Origin: Plumapathes pennacea
Lineage: Eukaryota > Cnidaria > Anthozoa > Antipatharia > Myriopathidae
Direction of reading: 5' to 3'
DNA: 64,000 nucleotides
Assembly: GCA_964036295.1 (NCBI GenBank)
Contig: OZ038470.1
Location: 8,523,078-8,587,077, forward strand
The stretch's first letter is position 1, and each line of letters starts with the position of its first letter. A model generated the notes under the pieces. The model was not told the DNA's origin. It saw only the letters and a program-made list of their open reading frames with translations, and did no database searches. Shown here piece by piece: positions 37,401 through 45,733 of the stretch. A program made the translations under genes and the position numbers.

Positions 37401-38931
37401 TAGATTTCAGGACTTTAACAATATTGTCCACTTAATCTAGGAGTGCTAAATCCCGGGGGGAAGGACTCCCATATAAGAAAGGATGGGGATGCTCGTCGTA
37501 CCACTTAGGGGTGAAAATTACGGTTTTGGTACCACTTAGGGTGCTCAACATCAAACTCTGACATTTTTATGTGATATGGTACCATTTAGGGGTTGGGTGT
37601 CAGTTGAATGAATTCTTTTTGCAAGGGATAAAGTGCTTGATGATATCCTCTTTATAGCAATTAAAAGCATCGAAAATTTAAATTCTTGGTTTATGCTATT
37701 ATTGATACCTCTTAGAGGTCAAAGTAAGCTCAAGCTACACCCACTTTAGCACCTCTTAGGGGTCATAACCAAAATTCCCAAGGAGCTTCCCCGTCATTTT
37801 TACGTGAGAGTACCCCCCCCCCCCCAGGTGCTTAATACAGCAATGATAAATATTGATTTGCCCATAATGTCTGTTCTTACAAGCACAACTGGAAGTCTCT
37901 TCTTGCTACTTGTCTCTTCTAGACCAAGCAAACAAATCTTCAGAAAAATAGACAGACCAAGGGACAAGCAGACCTGTTATAATTATATGTTATATATCTA
38001 TGATGTATATACTTAATGGAGGAACTTATTTATTACTACAACTCAACATGGCAAAATTTGCAAAGACCCCAACCAAGGCATGATTTTTCGAGGTCCTTTG
38101 AAAATATACCAATACATTTTTTCCTCAGTCCAACCCTTTTTACTGCCCCTATAAAATACACCAAAAAGCACTGATTTCTATACCCAAGGGATCCCTTTCA
38201 GGCGAAGACCTTTATAGCCATTATAGGGAGTGCCCCACCCCACATTACGGTACTGGGATGGGGTGCCTTACTTGAGAAGCAGAGCCAGTACATGGCTAAA
38301 TGCCAGCACAAACTGTCCATCAAAACTAGGAGTCGTCAGCAACTCATAGTAAATATTGATGAAAGTCAGGTGGTCTTCCTTTGTGAATTTTCTACCATAT
38401 AACTTGATGTAACTGCAAAGTATAAACATTGAGAACCGTTTGTAAAGAAAACTCCGGAGGGCTCCACAGGGCGAGGCAAGATCATCTCGGCCTTCAAGGC
38501 TGTCGTGTGAAACGTACACGAACTGTATACATTATTCCTAGGGACACATACTAAAATTTGTCATTACTATATAAATCTGCTGTGTCATCACACAATTCAA
38601 ACTGTTTCACAATTTTCTACAAGGAAAGTACGCTCACATGGTACAAAGATGAACTCCAGAGCATAGGAAGCCTTGTATTCCCGACATCACGTTAGCTACA
38701 TATATAGAGTGTATACGGAGACTATTTTATACGAATTTACACGTACTTGCTCAGGCGATTGCTCCAGTACAAAAGGCCAGGACTCGCTTCCCGAAACACA
38801 ATAGCTCTGCCCAGGTTGTATTTGACTTCAGCCAGAAATGAGTCGGAGTCTCCATCAAGTTTGTCACTGTATGGAAGGTACTTATTGTAAATAATTCCTT
38901 TCTGTGTCTTATAAGGAAGAGCACACATCAT
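677..38931 (-). CDS. PSME4: Proteasome activator complex subunit 4 (PA200/Blm10), 5' half, multi-exon
   Basis: PA200 is a nuclear HEAT-repeat protein that caps the 20S proteasome and promotes ATP-independent degradation, including of acetylated histones (family knowledge). Exons 5' to 3' on the minus strand: 38747-38931, 38272-38412, 37133-37249, 34358-34552, 33674-33737, 32760-32834, 32410-32526, 29744-29833, 29284-29342, 25032-25238, 24205-24391, 21684-21770, 21482-21546, 21019-21172, 19100-19198, (one unresolved), 16310-16377, 13650-13760, 13380-13484, 10783-10940, 10320-10415, 8801-8859, 7725-7787, 7509-7564, 7281-7336, 6719-6761, 5961-6023, 2234-2329, 1647-1775, 1043-1135, 677-772. Each is bounded by AG and GT. 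Phases join, giving 614 codons before the gap and 430 after. Recognisable family blocks include [71 protein letters not shown] and WPAII. The C-terminal half lies left of base 1, so the protein is partial in this window, not truncated in the genome as far as can be seen. Confidence 0.95.
2925..3269. mobile_element. MITE with terminal inverted repeats
   Basis: Ends GTGTTCTTTTGGGACTATTCC-like and GGAATAGTCCCAAAAGAATGC-like sequences are inverted (2925-2949 and 3243-3269). Internal degenerate copies of TGTTCTTTTGG and TATTCCGGAAT recur. It lies in a PSME4 intron. Confidence 0.7.
3748..5021. repeat. Tandem duplication, unit about 634 bp
   Basis: 3748-4381 and 4382-5021 are near-identical head-to-tail copies. 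Both start TTCGCTTCACTACTTATGTG and end at GATGCAGTTAAC. One frame carries a hydrophobic peptide ([13 protein letters not shown]), interrupted differently in the two copies and not recognised. It lies in the 3.6 kb PSME4 intron between exons 5961-6023 and 2234-2329. Confidence 0.8.
5323..5460. mobile_element. Fragment of a CAGTGGAACCCCGC-type DNA transposon end
   Basis: The sequence from CAGTGGAACCCCGCCTTACT through alternating 'tacgacc' phrases resembles ends of pogo/Tc1-type elements. Only one end is clear. Confidence 0.35.
7130..7247. repeat. (ATT)n microsatellite
   Basis: Impure ATTGTT grading into about 27 perfect ATT units, directly downstream of PSME4 exon 7281-7336 on the gene strand. 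The asparagine or isoleucine runs in translation are artefacts. Confidence 0.97.
8191..8318. mobile_element. MITE, CTAAGGCCTGTTTCAAATGTC family
   Basis: A 21-base inverted end (8191-8211, 8298-8318) extends inward as an imperfect stem containing CACATGCGTCGAATACAATG. Relatives lie at 11924-12031 and 22984-23045. Confidence 0.75.
10320..10415 (-). CDS. PSME4: PSME4 exon 21, acceptor abutting a (TG)n repeat
   Basis: It encodes [20 protein letters not shown] and the following [11 protein letters not shown], equivalent to the PA200 segment ILQSLTIVHNCLIGSGNLLP. Donor GTGAGTG. On the gene strand the acceptor reads (TG)n then TCAG, so the microsatellite occupies the position of the polypyrimidine tract. 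Confidence 0.93.
10419..10478. repeat. (CA)n microsatellite at a splice acceptor
   Basis: About 30 CA units end three bases from the PSME4 exon 21 acceptor; on the gene strand they read (TG)n. Confidence 0.97.
11924..12031. mobile_element. MITE, second member of the 8191 family
   Basis: Arms 11924-11958 and 11981-12017 are inverted and read ACGTCGAACTTCACAT then GTCGAATACAATGCAAAT. The AGGCCTTA end is shared with the 8191 copy. Confidence 0.7.
12494..12637. mobile_element. MITE with 19-bp perfect TIRs
   Basis: Ends AGCCTGGTTTCCATATGAT and its reverse complement are perfect; the interior also folds (CGATTGGAGCGATTG phrases). Non-coding. Confidence 0.8.
15177..15680. repeat. Tandem duplication, unit about 245 bp
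   Basis: 15177-15420 and 15421-15680 share the phrase TTTTGACTCGTTATAATAG and, about 90 bases on, GGTGGTGAAAAGGATTCACA. The copies differ by scattered substitutions and a short duplication of GTCGATTTTTCA. Confidence 0.8.
16084..16113. repeat. 30-bp perfect palindrome containing paired octamer motifs
   Basis: GAAGCTATTTGCATA followed by its exact reverse complement. It contains ATTTGCATATATGCAAAT, two back-to-back octamer-type (ATTTGCAT) half sites. It lies in a PSME4 intron. Confidence 0.8.
16443..16529 (-). CDS. PSME4: Candidate for the missing PSME4 exon (frame problem)
   Basis: A minus-strand segment with an acceptor-like TTTTTACAG and a donor GTGAGT. Its 3' half read in one frame gives [17 protein letters not shown]. 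This joins in the correct phase to the next exon ([19 protein letters not shown]) and resembles the family motif PHCC...I before LLWNLQ. The upstream half is in a different frame, with a TGA directly before HLCP, and the acceptor phase does not fit exon 15. Either one base is in error or altered, or the true acceptor is elsewhere. Confidence 0.3.
17540..18175 (+). pseudogene. Helitron replicase N-terminal fragment, decayed
   Basis: Joined across at least two frameshifts, the region encodes lysine-rich repeats ([20 protein letters not shown]) and then a zinc-ribbon-like module [13 protein letters not shown] ... CITGEESVN ... [20 protein letters not shown]. That spacing of CxC/CxxC pairs is typical of the region before the Helitron Rep domain in animals. 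No Rep HUH motif or helicase follows; the copy ends near 18180. It lies within a PSME4 intron on the opposite strand. Confidence 0.65.
18182..18658 (-). CDS. Unrecognised basic ORF of 159 codons
   Basis: The longest uninterrupted unexplained frame in the PSME4 introns. The N-terminal third has cysteines ([13 protein letters not shown]). The rest is very basic ([20 protein letters not shown]) with a [12 protein letters not shown] cluster. It abuts the Helitron fragment on the opposite strand and is probably mobile-element derived. No family is recognised, and a spurious frame cannot be excluded. Confidence 0.3.
19100..19198 (-). CDS. PSME4: PSME4 exon 15, last exon before the unresolved gap
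   Basis: Thirty-three codons encoding the block [18 protein letters not shown]. It begins and ends in phase 0 (donor GTACAT). In the family about 30 residues separate this block from the LLWNLQ block, which starts the next clear exon at 16377, so one exon must lie between 16378 and 19099. Confidence 0.93.
20133..20285. mobile_element. Tc1/mariner-like MITE with TA flanks
   Basis: TA-CAGTCGAACCCCGCTATTTC at the left, GAAATAGCGAAGTTCGACTG-TA at the right, and an internal copy of TTCGAAATAG. TA target duplication on both sides. Confidence 0.75.
21225..21450. repeat. (CAT/CAC)n imperfect microsatellite
   Basis: Degenerate ATC/ACC triplets immediately downstream (gene strand) of PSME4 exon 13's neighbour; the histidine-rich translation is an artefact. 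Confidence 0.9.
21777..22040. repeat. Purine-rich (GAGA/GACA) low-complexity tract
   Basis: Nearly pure A/G strand with GACAGAGA phrases. On the PSME4 strand it forms a long pyrimidine tract ahead of the exon 21684-21770 acceptor. Confidence 0.9.
22261..22496. mobile_element. MITE, AGACCCCTTCACGG family, copy 1
   Basis: Inverted ends AGACCCCTTCACGGTATTGA and its near reverse complement at 22468-22496. The interior shares sequence with the element at 23776, in opposite orientation. Confidence 0.75.
22850..23270. repeat. Dispersed repeat shared with 57382-57712
   Basis: Phrases TTTGTAACTTTGCCTATTCT, CAGTTTGAGAAATT-like and CACGTGCTTCTTTTGTCTTC recur in reverse orientation at 57.4-57.7 kb. Confidence 0.5.
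23776..24014. mobile_element. MITE, AGACCCCTTCACGG family, copy 2 (inverted)
   Basis: Ends AGACCCCTTCACGGATTTGA and TCAAATCCGTGAAGGGGTCT. The interior (cgttttTctgatcggtgga) is the reverse complement of copy 1. Confidence 0.75.
24205..24391 (-). CDS. PSME4: PSME4 exon 11
   Basis: It encodes [20 protein letters not shown] through [13 protein letters not shown], a family signature. Phase 2 in, phase 0 out. This exon and exon 10 were the first decisive identification of the gene. Confidence 0.97.
24527..25020. repeat. (ATTC)n and CAGT-rich degenerate microsatellite
   Basis: TTCATTCATTCA runs at 24527-24560, with degenerate CATTCA/CAGTCA phrases continuing to the exon 25032 boundary. Confidence 0.85.
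25032..25238 (-). CDS. PSME4: PSME4 exon 10
   Basis: The longest exon in the window (207 bases). It encodes [20 protein letters not shown] and then the helix pair ending [17 protein letters not shown], equivalent to the PA200 segment just before [10 protein letters not shown]. Donor GTAAGT. It is separated from exon 9 by a 4.0 kb intron holding an RREQAR-type ORF (27425-27790). Confidence 0.96.
26325..26478. mobile_element. MITE, ACAGTNAACTCTCT family
   Basis: Inverted ends ACAGTCAACTCTCTCTAAG and CTTAGAGAGTTCACTGT, with internal AAGGCGGACA copies. A weak relative is at 37311-37379. Confidence 0.7.
27425..27790 (-). CDS. RREQAR-type basic ORF, probable Helitron-like N-terminus
   Basis: ATG at 27790, 121 codons. 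The start [20 protein letters not shown] and the following [19 protein letters not shown] form charged repeats with the same pattern as the ORFs at 47064-47315 and 55806-56051. Similar arginine-rich repeats precede the Helitron zinc module at 17.5 kb, hence the assignment. It is shorter than a full element and ends without any catalytic domain. It lies in the 4 kb PSME4 intron 9. Confidence 0.4.
   Translation of the reverse strand: MNLKTGKLETERSREARLQKRREQARARRNRETIKQRQIRQEKRRQTCYSLQHHEQKRAEETALQREQRSKANRELPTPFCVKLRYFFRRDKEQRSVSGNRTIHATNIFYPVSCNSITSRM
30234..30545. mobile_element. G-tract-ended repeat with CTGAAATAGGGTAT units
   Basis: It begins at GAGGGGGTACTCCCATTTGT and holds four to five degenerate units of about 33 bases with the core TCTGAAATAGGGTATAGATT. 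Inverted or partial relatives lie at 43215-43565, 56836-56960 and 38980-39050. Confidence 0.6.
31400..32345. repeat. Three tandem-adjacent copies of a short interspersed element
   Basis: 31400-31620, 31640-32000 and 32005-32345 share CTTTTTGAAGTCCATTTCGA, AAATCTCCCCGTTTTT, GAGGCCAATATTTATACTTT and the end GCATATTATTATATAGAT. Further copies are at 35050-35385 and, inverted, at 36662-36975. No LINE ORF is seen; the family is probably non-autonomous. Confidence 0.65.
32981..33189. mobile_element. MITE, GGCCCGGTTCTTCAAAG family
   Basis: Ends GGCCCGGTTCTTCAAAG / CTTTGAACAACCAGGCC, with nested GGTTAAGCTAACC. Single-end relics are at 440-465, 5580-5620 and 5880-5905. Confidence 0.7.
33920..34105. 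mobile_element. TIR element next to a hairpin
   Basis: Inverted ends TTATTATATAGACACGAGTG and TTGTGTCTAATATAATAA, each followed inward by TTTTACGGGAAA/TTTCTCGTAAAA. Nine bases separate it from the hairpin at 34114. Confidence 0.65.
34114..34252. repeat. Long hairpin with CTCGCGAAGCGCTCG loop
   Basis: Arms of about 58 bases (outer ATTACACGGTGG, inner GTAAAATATTGTTTTTACCA on the right) are inverted with few mismatches. Confidence 0.85.
34358..34552 (-). CDS. PSME4: PSME4 exon 4 (most conserved N-terminal block)
   Basis: It encodes the segment with [20 protein letters not shown], among the most conserved stretches of the PA200 N-terminal half. Acceptor TTTGTAG, donor GTAATG. The exon sits about 100 bases from the hairpin at 34114-34252 without being interrupted. 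Confidence 0.95.
35050..36520. mobile_element. Nested insertion: short interspersed element split by a 1.1-kb TIR element
   Basis: 35050-35385 matches the family at 31.4-32.3 kb up to its last bases. 35386-36492 is bounded by inverted TTCACACCAA...TTAAACCTGTTTAA ends. The short-element end GCATATTGTTATATAGAC resumes at 36503. Inside, 35451-36308 is bounded by a second inverted pair, AGGGGCTCGTTATAAAAGG / CCTTTTTATAGTACGCCCCT. Confidence 0.6.
37453..37826. mobile_element. G/C-tract-ended repeat with ACCACTTAGGGG units
   Basis: It starts CCCGGGGGGAAGGACTCCCA and ends TACGTGAGAGTACC followed by about 14 C. The interior repeats GTACCACTTAGGGGT degenerately. It lies in the PSME4 intron between exons 2 and 3. 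Confidence 0.6.
38272..38412 (-). CDS. PSME4: PSME4 exon 2
   Basis: Acceptor TGCAG, donor AAGTAAGG. It encodes [14 protein letters not shown] followed by a hydrophobic helical stretch, matching the first HEAT-like region of PA200. The phase joins exon 3 as [11 protein letters not shown]. Confidence 0.95.
38747..38931 (-). CDS. PSME4: PSME4 first coding exon
   Basis: The exon opens with two consecutive ATG codons (38929-38931 and 38926-38928). The first is taken as the start because it is the most upstream. The reading frame then gives the conserved N-terminal block [14 protein letters not shown], followed by a second block around [10 protein letters not shown]. It ends after 61 codons plus two bases at a GTACGT donor, and joins exon 2 to give [15 protein letters not shown] immediately precedes the ATG, so an upstream non-coding or coding exon spliced at this point cannot be excluded. 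Confidence 0.85.
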
Positions 38932-39390
38932 CTGCTACCAGCACATCCTCGTTTCGGACCCTGGGCACGAGCGCGTCTCAAATAGCATCCTAGCACCCAG
39001 GCTCTATTTCTATGGCAGGACCCACCCTATTTCAGATTTCAGACTGGTGACCCTAAAATTGGAATGGCGGAACGGCGGAACGGCGGAATATACCCCCAAA
39101 CACCAAAACGAGGAACGGCGGAATATACCGTTTATTCTTGGGGCACTAAACACTAGACACAGCAACGGAGCTTATATGCAACTGTGAAGAACAGAACAGA
39201 ACATACATTTGAACACGAAAACAAAACGAATTACATTTAAAATGTGACCTATTTTTCCATTTGTTTGGTCATTTTTCTGTGAAGCGAAATCCCTTGCTGG
39301 CCCGTACGATTACATGGGGAAAAGTCAGCCCGGTTAGCCGGGATCGTGGTATCTCACAGCCGGTTCTCGTGTGCAGGTGGGACTTTTAAA
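38932..39390. other. Upstream flank of PSME4, no gene seen
   Basis: Contains a CGGAACGGCGGAA short tandem at 39063-39125 and a relic of the CCCTATTTCAGA repeat at about 39010. No TATA box; the promoter could not be placed. Confidence 0.5.
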
Positions 39391-41560
39391 ATATATATAT
39401 TACTAGAAATACGATATTCGCAGAAGCCCCACGCCCTAATCGATTATGTATGACACTAGTGGGTAGAGCTCTCATGTATGCTTACACCATACAGCTCAAT
39501 ATCGTGTATTAAATGTAAATAAAAGCAGATGACACTATATGAGCATTCACACGATATTGGGGTTGTGGTTGCATACATGAGAGGAGCTCTCTACTCATTT
39601 CTTTTGAAGAGTGCAGTAATTATATTATATATGTAGGGTGGTCTTGAAAGAAGAAAGTTCTCATCATGATAATATTCTCTTTCACATAAAATCATGCCAT
39701 GTCCATTTCACAGTAATTTATTTTGTCCCATAACATTAAGAAATTATACAGGTCAAGTCAGTTTTTGCACTACATTCATAGGTAAAATGTATATACTTCT
39801 CAAGTGGGTTACATTGTACTGTACTTCTCAGAAGTTCTCAATCGTTGCATGTGTTGCCTCGTATATGTACAAAAGCACAAAATCCCATGCCAGGAAAATA
39901 TAACCCTAACCCTATACTCCCCAACATATTGGAAAATAAGAAGTTCTGTAAGTGAAAATGGAAAAATGCATTATAAAATGTACATGCAATAATTCTACAG
40001 AATATTAGACAAAAGAGAGTCAGATAAGCACATTCTCTATCAATGTAAGATGCTGTGAGACACAAGATGAGCCTGATTTTATTACCATATCAACATTCTT
40101 CTCTTTAAATGTTTCATTTCTTATGTCATATAGGTAAACTAACTCTTCTTATCACAGAAAGGTACTTTTTCCAATTGGGCTCAGTGAACTTCATGTTTCT
40201 CCCATTGATATTTTGGGACCTGTGGAAAATAAAACAAAGCACTGAAGTCTATATTATTAAGAATGTTATCAAGTGTGTTCTGTAGTTGGCAATGGGTGGG
40301 ATAGTATCTCACTAGCAATATTATTACTGTGGAGCTGTAGGATTAGCTTGCTCAAATGAAAACTTATTAAACTTTTGATTCTCGTAACACCACTCAAACA
40401 CATTTCTAACTGTCAGAGGTAAATGCAAATTGATTCTTTTTGCTTAATGATGTACAGTTAGTATCCTGGCTTGCAAATAGATTGTTGACCTTGAGTCTCT
40501 GAAGGCATCCAGGACTCAATTTCTACATACTGTATTTAACAGTCTCTGTCAGTGCTATCTATTAATTCCAACTTGTTTAGAAGGCAATTTTTTTCTGCTC
40601 ACACCAGCTTCTGCATCAATCTTTTCTGAACATTATGTATACCAGCTAAACAGCCAATTCAAAACAGCAAAAGGAACTGCAGCGATAAATTACATTATTT
40701 TCCTAATGTCAAATTTAGTGAGGCTAATCTTGCACTCCGAAAATAAATGCCCATGAAATAATACATACATGTACTGGTATTACTAAAAACTTAAAAATGA
40801 TACATTGTATTGTACAAAAACACTCCACTGTACAGTATGCCAGTAGCAAACATAAATAACTTAAATATGAAAACCATGAAGGTCAGTTCACTATCTCAAA
40901 TCAGAACATACACAATAATTTTGAGCTGTATTCAGTAACCAAGAAAAAATTGCATTTGAAATGAAATTCATATTCTTCAAAGACATTAATAATGTAAAAC
41001 AAAGTATGTGTAGCTTCATTTTACTTGATAGAAAATTATGAAATTTCTCAAAGACAAAAAAGTGTAAAACAAATTATGGCAGCTGCTTCTTAATAATTAA
41101 ATAATTAAATCAATTATTAATAGAAAACCATGAAATTACACACTAAGGAAAGTGTAATCCAGTTAGAATAGACAATAGTTGTGTAATGGTGTTCAATAAA
41201 CTTGATAGGTTTTCAACAGACAATTTAAACAAAGAATGAAATATTAACAAATCCAATATTACATTTAGCAAGTGAATCAGGTGTGAAAATTTAAAATGGT
41301 TCACAGTTCCTCACATGAAAAACAAACATAATGAAAGAACAACAAAGCAAAGAAAACTACTATATTTCCCATAAGCATTTATTGCCCAAGTACAAAGGAA
41401 GAATAGGAAGTGTTTTATTTCTTACCTGCTCCTTGTTTTCTGGTGATAACAGAAAGAATTTCGGTCGACCGAGTTGCCAGCCTTGAAATTCTTTCTGTTA
41501 GAGAGGAAAAATTCAGCGAAACACGCTGAAATCGCTACAGCAGCAAGAAAACCACCACCA
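39390..41560 (-). pseudogene. Segmental duplication copy 1 with a possible spliced gene tail
   Basis: Homologous to 43035-46900 in the same order. Two pieces look exonic on the minus strand. At 41426-41530 an open frame containing SLTERISRLATRSTEIL ends at a GTAAGA donor. At about 40105-40220, after CCACAG, FTEPNWKKYLSVIRRV occurs but is four bases out of frame relative to copy 2. The protein is not recognised. A pseudogenised two-exon tail is the simplest reading. Confidence 0.35.
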
Positions 41561-41734
41561 CAATAAGGTTAGCAAGTGTAAGCTCTATTCTCGCAATATT
41601 TTTCGAGTTATTGATCGACTAAGATCTCCCATACATTTTCTTATGAAACCCAACCGTGACGTCACACAGTCAATCAGCTTGGGCCGCCTGTGCTTACAGT
41701 TTATCATTTTCACTACTAAATTTCTCCACTCATT

Positions 41735-41950
41735 AGGGCCGTTTATACGAGAGAAATAAGACGCGTCTTAAATAAGGCGCGCCTTAAATAAGACGCGAAC
41801 TGACCGTATAAATGATACAAAACCCTTGTTCGTGTCTTACGCAAGCCGAGTCTTATTTAAGACGCGTCTTATTCTAGACCAGGGTTTTGAGCTGTTCTTA
41901 TTCAAGACGCGTCTTAAATAAGACTCGAACATGCTCGTATAAACGGGTTC
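41735..41950. mobile_element. MITE, AGGGCCGTTTATACGAGA family
   Basis: Ends AGGGCCGTTTATACGAG and CTCGTATAAACGGG, with internal AAGACGCGTCTTAAATAAG palindromes. A shorter copy lies at 48346-48431. Confidence 0.75.
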
Positions 41951-43214
41951 AACAGTTATTCGCGGCTTATTTTAGCTGGGAACACATACTGCGCAAGCGT
42001 CGGGTTTGTTGTTGCATACCAGTCTTTTCCCGGCACACTATAATTATTTTTAAAATCCGTCTCGTCCCTCGTATGCGTAAATCCGCCTAACTGGTTACGG
42101 TATCGTTTTAGGATAATAGATCGAAACTATTTTTAGAAGATAGGAACTTCATTAAGCACAGAATTCAGAAAGTTTAAACAATTTCTACTGAAGCTGTGCA
42201 ACCCATTCAAGTGCAGCTTTGATGAGTCCTGTCAAAGTTTGTCCAGTTACTGCGTGCGAAGACTTGCAAAGCTGCCAGTTTTTCATTTCATTCAAGCCGA
42301 AATTTTTACTTGCCAATCCGAATCGTCTTTTACCTGCGTGACAAGCAATTCACTGAGAGGTTAAAGGACAAAAGTGACCACAATTAGAACAACTTCTCTT
42401 TGAAGGCAGACCATTTCGAGATGCATGGCAGAAGAAAGTCGAATAACTCGATCACTCGAGTACTTTCATAATTCTTCGGACTGACAACAAAGCTGTTTTG
42501 TGGAACAATTTATTGGTCGTGTCTGGGTCTGAATCTCCGATAGATACCCACGATAGAGAGGGCAATGGATTGCAAAAAGGCCTGACATTATGCAAGACTG
42601 TCTGCTGATCGACACCAGATACTTTACACCGGACAAAATGAGGCATCGCCACAACGCTATGGTATGTCAGGCTAATATTTGTAAATGCTCAAAATAGTCC
42701 TTCTTGCCAAGGAAATCGGATGGTGCAGAGACTAATACGATACAAAACAATTCAGACGGGAATTCTGCTCAAAGTCACCGACAAATCGGAAACGTCAAGT
42801 TCAATGTAAAGCTGGAACGTTCTCCATTCACCTCCTCTTCTTCGCAGTGATTGCCATTGTTATTATATTGTCATTACGCAGTCAACATCGCACGAAAGTT
42901 TTACAAATAGCAATTTAGTCTGTACGAACTTCTTGCTTTACGAATCCCGTAGCTTTTTACATGACATTTTAGCCATGACAAAAGACCTTGAAACGAAACA
43001 CATAAACAAACGATGGTCTTGCTGGACGCGAACCATTTATACTAGAAATACGATATTCGCAGAGGCCCCACGCCCAAGTAATCGATTATGTGTGACATTG
43101 CTTAGAGCTCTCATGTAGTGTATGCTTTCACCACACCTCAATATTATATAACGTAATTAAAGGCAGATGACACTATATTAGCATTTACATGATAGTGGCA
43201 TGTGTCCCATTCCG

Positions 43215-43565
43215 GAGAGTACTCATTTGGGTGGGGGTGTGCCGCCTGAACCTGAAAACCCCTTACCCTATTGCAAACCAAAATATCTGATTTACTATAC
43301 CCTATTTCAGACCTGACTCCAAAATGTATACCCTATTTCAGACCTATTCTAGAGATTTATTTCTTTTGCAACAGTTTCCGCACTGTGTTTTCTTCCATTT
43401 GCTGTGCATTGTCTGCTGTGACACATTTCTATTAAAATCATACCCTAACCCAGGCCAAATAACACAAAATCGATACCCTATTTCAGACTAAAAATGTTTG
43501 AAAACGATACCCTTTGGGGGCGGCACATACCTATATGGCATAGTACCCCCCCCCCCCCCCCCCGG
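43215..43565. mobile_element. C-tract-ended repeat with ACCCTATTTCAGACC units
   Basis: Reverse-orientation relative of 30234-30545, ending in a run of about 18 C at 43546-43563. It is inserted in segmental copy 2 and absent from copy 1. Confidence 0.6.
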
Positions 43566-43790
43566 TGCTGTTTGAAGAGTACAGTAATCTTATTACTTAT
43601 ATCATATGTAGGGTGGTCTTGAAAGAAGGAAGTTCTCACAACATTATTCATCATGCCATGTCCATTTCACAGTAATATTTATTTTGTCTCATAAGAAAGT
43701 ATACAGGTCAAGTCAGTCTTTGCACTACATTCATTGGTAATATACTATATATTAAATACTTCTCAAGTACCTGTAGGTAATACATTTTAT

Positions 43791-43992
43791 TATATACATA
43801 CTGAGACATACTCACAAAAAAGCCACATCGTAAAATTTCGTACGCAAATGAGTTCTAGCCAATGAGAGGCCGCGAACGACGCTTTTCACACGTGAAAAAA
43901 ATCGTTCGTCCAATCACAAGCTGCGAACGACGATTTTTCACTACTGTTAAAGGGTTTCCCGGTCCCATGATAAATGTCTCAGTATGTATATA
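43791..43992. mobile_element. TIR element next to a hairpin
   Basis: Ends TATATACATACTGAGACAT and ATGTCTCAGTATGTATATA. Interior AACGACGATTTTTCA phrases and two CCAATSA boxes. The hairpin at 44008 follows after 15 bases. Confidence 0.7.
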
Positions 43993-44007
43993 ATAAACAG
44001 AAAACAT

Positions 44008-44144
44008 CATGGAAAGTGCTTTGTACAGTTTTTATTCACTCGTTGTTCCGTATCATAAAACTCACTCGCTCGCAAAGCCTCGCTCGTTCGTTTTATGATA
44101 CTTCACAACTCGTGAATAAAAACCGTATGCGCGCACTTTCCATG
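44008..44144. repeat. Long hairpin with CTCGCAAAGCCTCGCTCG loop
   Basis: Outer CATGGAAAGTGC / GCACTTTCCATG, inner GTATCATAAAAC / GTTTTATGATAC. Confidence 0.85.
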
Positions 44145-45139
44145 AAGTAATCTCTATATACTTCCCAGAAGTTCTCAATTGTTGCATGTGTTGCCTTAGA
44201 GTACATGTACAAACACACAAAATCCCATGCCAGAGAAATATAGCCCTAACCATGTATACTCTCCTGTAAGTGAAAATGAAAAAGTGCACTATAAAAATTC
44301 AATAATTTTACAGAATATTAGACAAATAAAAGTCAGGTTCGCACATTATCCAGCACTGTAAGATGCTGTGAGACACGAGAAGAGCATCAGTTTAGTACTG
44401 TATTGACATTCTTATCTTAAAAAGTCTCATTTCCCATGTCATATGGGTATCAAAGTAACTCTTCCTAATCACAGAAAGATACTTTTTCCAGTTGGACTTA
44501 GTGAACCTTATGTGTCTTGATATTTGGGGACCTATGGAAAACAAAACAAGCATCAAAGTCTATAATTAAAAAATGTGTTCTGTGGCTGGAGATAGATGGG
44601 TGGGTGGGGAAGCAGATTGTGTTGGGGTAACAGTTTAGACAATATCTCACCAGAAATTAATGTCATACAGCTGCATGAAAAAAAAAAAAAAAACTTGTTC
44701 AAAAGAAAACTTAACAAAATATCATTACTAATTCTATCTGGGAAAAGGAAGAAATTAATGCTAGTAAAGAGCTGGCTTAAGTAAAATGAAACTTACTGTG
44801 GTAAATGCAATTTGACTTGTTTGGCTGTTATAATTATGTATCTTTGCAAATGACTTTTTACCTTCAGTCCACTGAAGGCATTGACTTGTCAGGCCATTAT
44901 CTAATTGAACTTGTTTAGATCATGGCAATTTTTTTCTGCCCACACCAGCTACTAACACTGCAGTAAATCTCTTCTGAACATTACTTTATACACAGTAATG
45001 TATAAAGTACAGCTAATTCAAAAATGCAAAAGAAATGCAGCAATATTTTACATTCTGACAAAATAACCATTCATAACAATTTCTAGTTCACTAAACATCA
45101 TTCTGATTATATATATATATATATATACATTTTATAATT

Positions 45140-45330
45140 AAGCAATATAACACGAGTTTCCATGTCTATGTACTCTTATATAAACACGCGGGATGTTGGG
45201 AGAACACGAGAAAAAGTTCAAAATCACGAGCCGCTTCGGCGAGTGATTTTGAACTTTTTCGAGTGTTCTCACAACATCCCAAGTGTTTATATAAGAGTAC
45301 ATAGACATGGAAACGAGTATCATATTGCTT
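45140..45330. repeat. Long hairpin with GAGCCGCTTCGGCGAGTG loop
   Basis: Arms of about 85 bases: AAGCAATAT and TTTCCATGTCTATGTACTCT on the left, with the reverse complement on the right. A third, diverged copy of the arm (TTTCCATGTCTTTGTACTTA) lies at 46166-46190. Confidence 0.9.
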
Positions 45331-45526
45331 TTATAAAATAACGAAGCTTTTATTACCTGAAAGAACTTTATATTGAAAATGATCAAGTTCAAGATTCTCC
45401 CGAAAACCGTCAAAACGCACGCTCGTCCAATCGGAAAGTCTGTTTCACGGCACTTCGCTCAAGTCAGTCCATGAATGAAAACGGAACACCACTCCCGTTC
45501 ACTTGAAAAACTTGACAGGCTGCTAA

Positions 45527-45733
45527 ATGAAAGTGAATTTCGCAAGAAATGTGTCGGATATTAGTACCACTGTTTGTCAAGAATTCAAAAGAACCGGCGA
45601 GAATGTTTTGAGCCGTCAGGTTTCAACTTTCAGGACAACGGTGTCACTCGACGTAAACATGTCTGCACAACAACACTATTCTGCTGAAGAAGGTAGTTTG
45701 TACATTTGTTTGCTTTACTTGAGCATTACTTGA
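45527..45733 (+). CDS. Short unrecognised ORF in hairpin-associated sequence
   Basis: 68 codons, MKVNFARNVSDISTTVCQEF then a polar stretch. A possible GTAGTT donor follows codon 55. It lies between the hairpin at 45140 and the third arm copy at 46166, so it may be mobile-element sequence. Low confidence. Confidence 0.2.
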   Translation: MKVNFARNVSDISTTVCQEFKRTGENVLSRQVSTFRTTVSLDVNMSAQQHYSAEEGSLYICLLYLSIT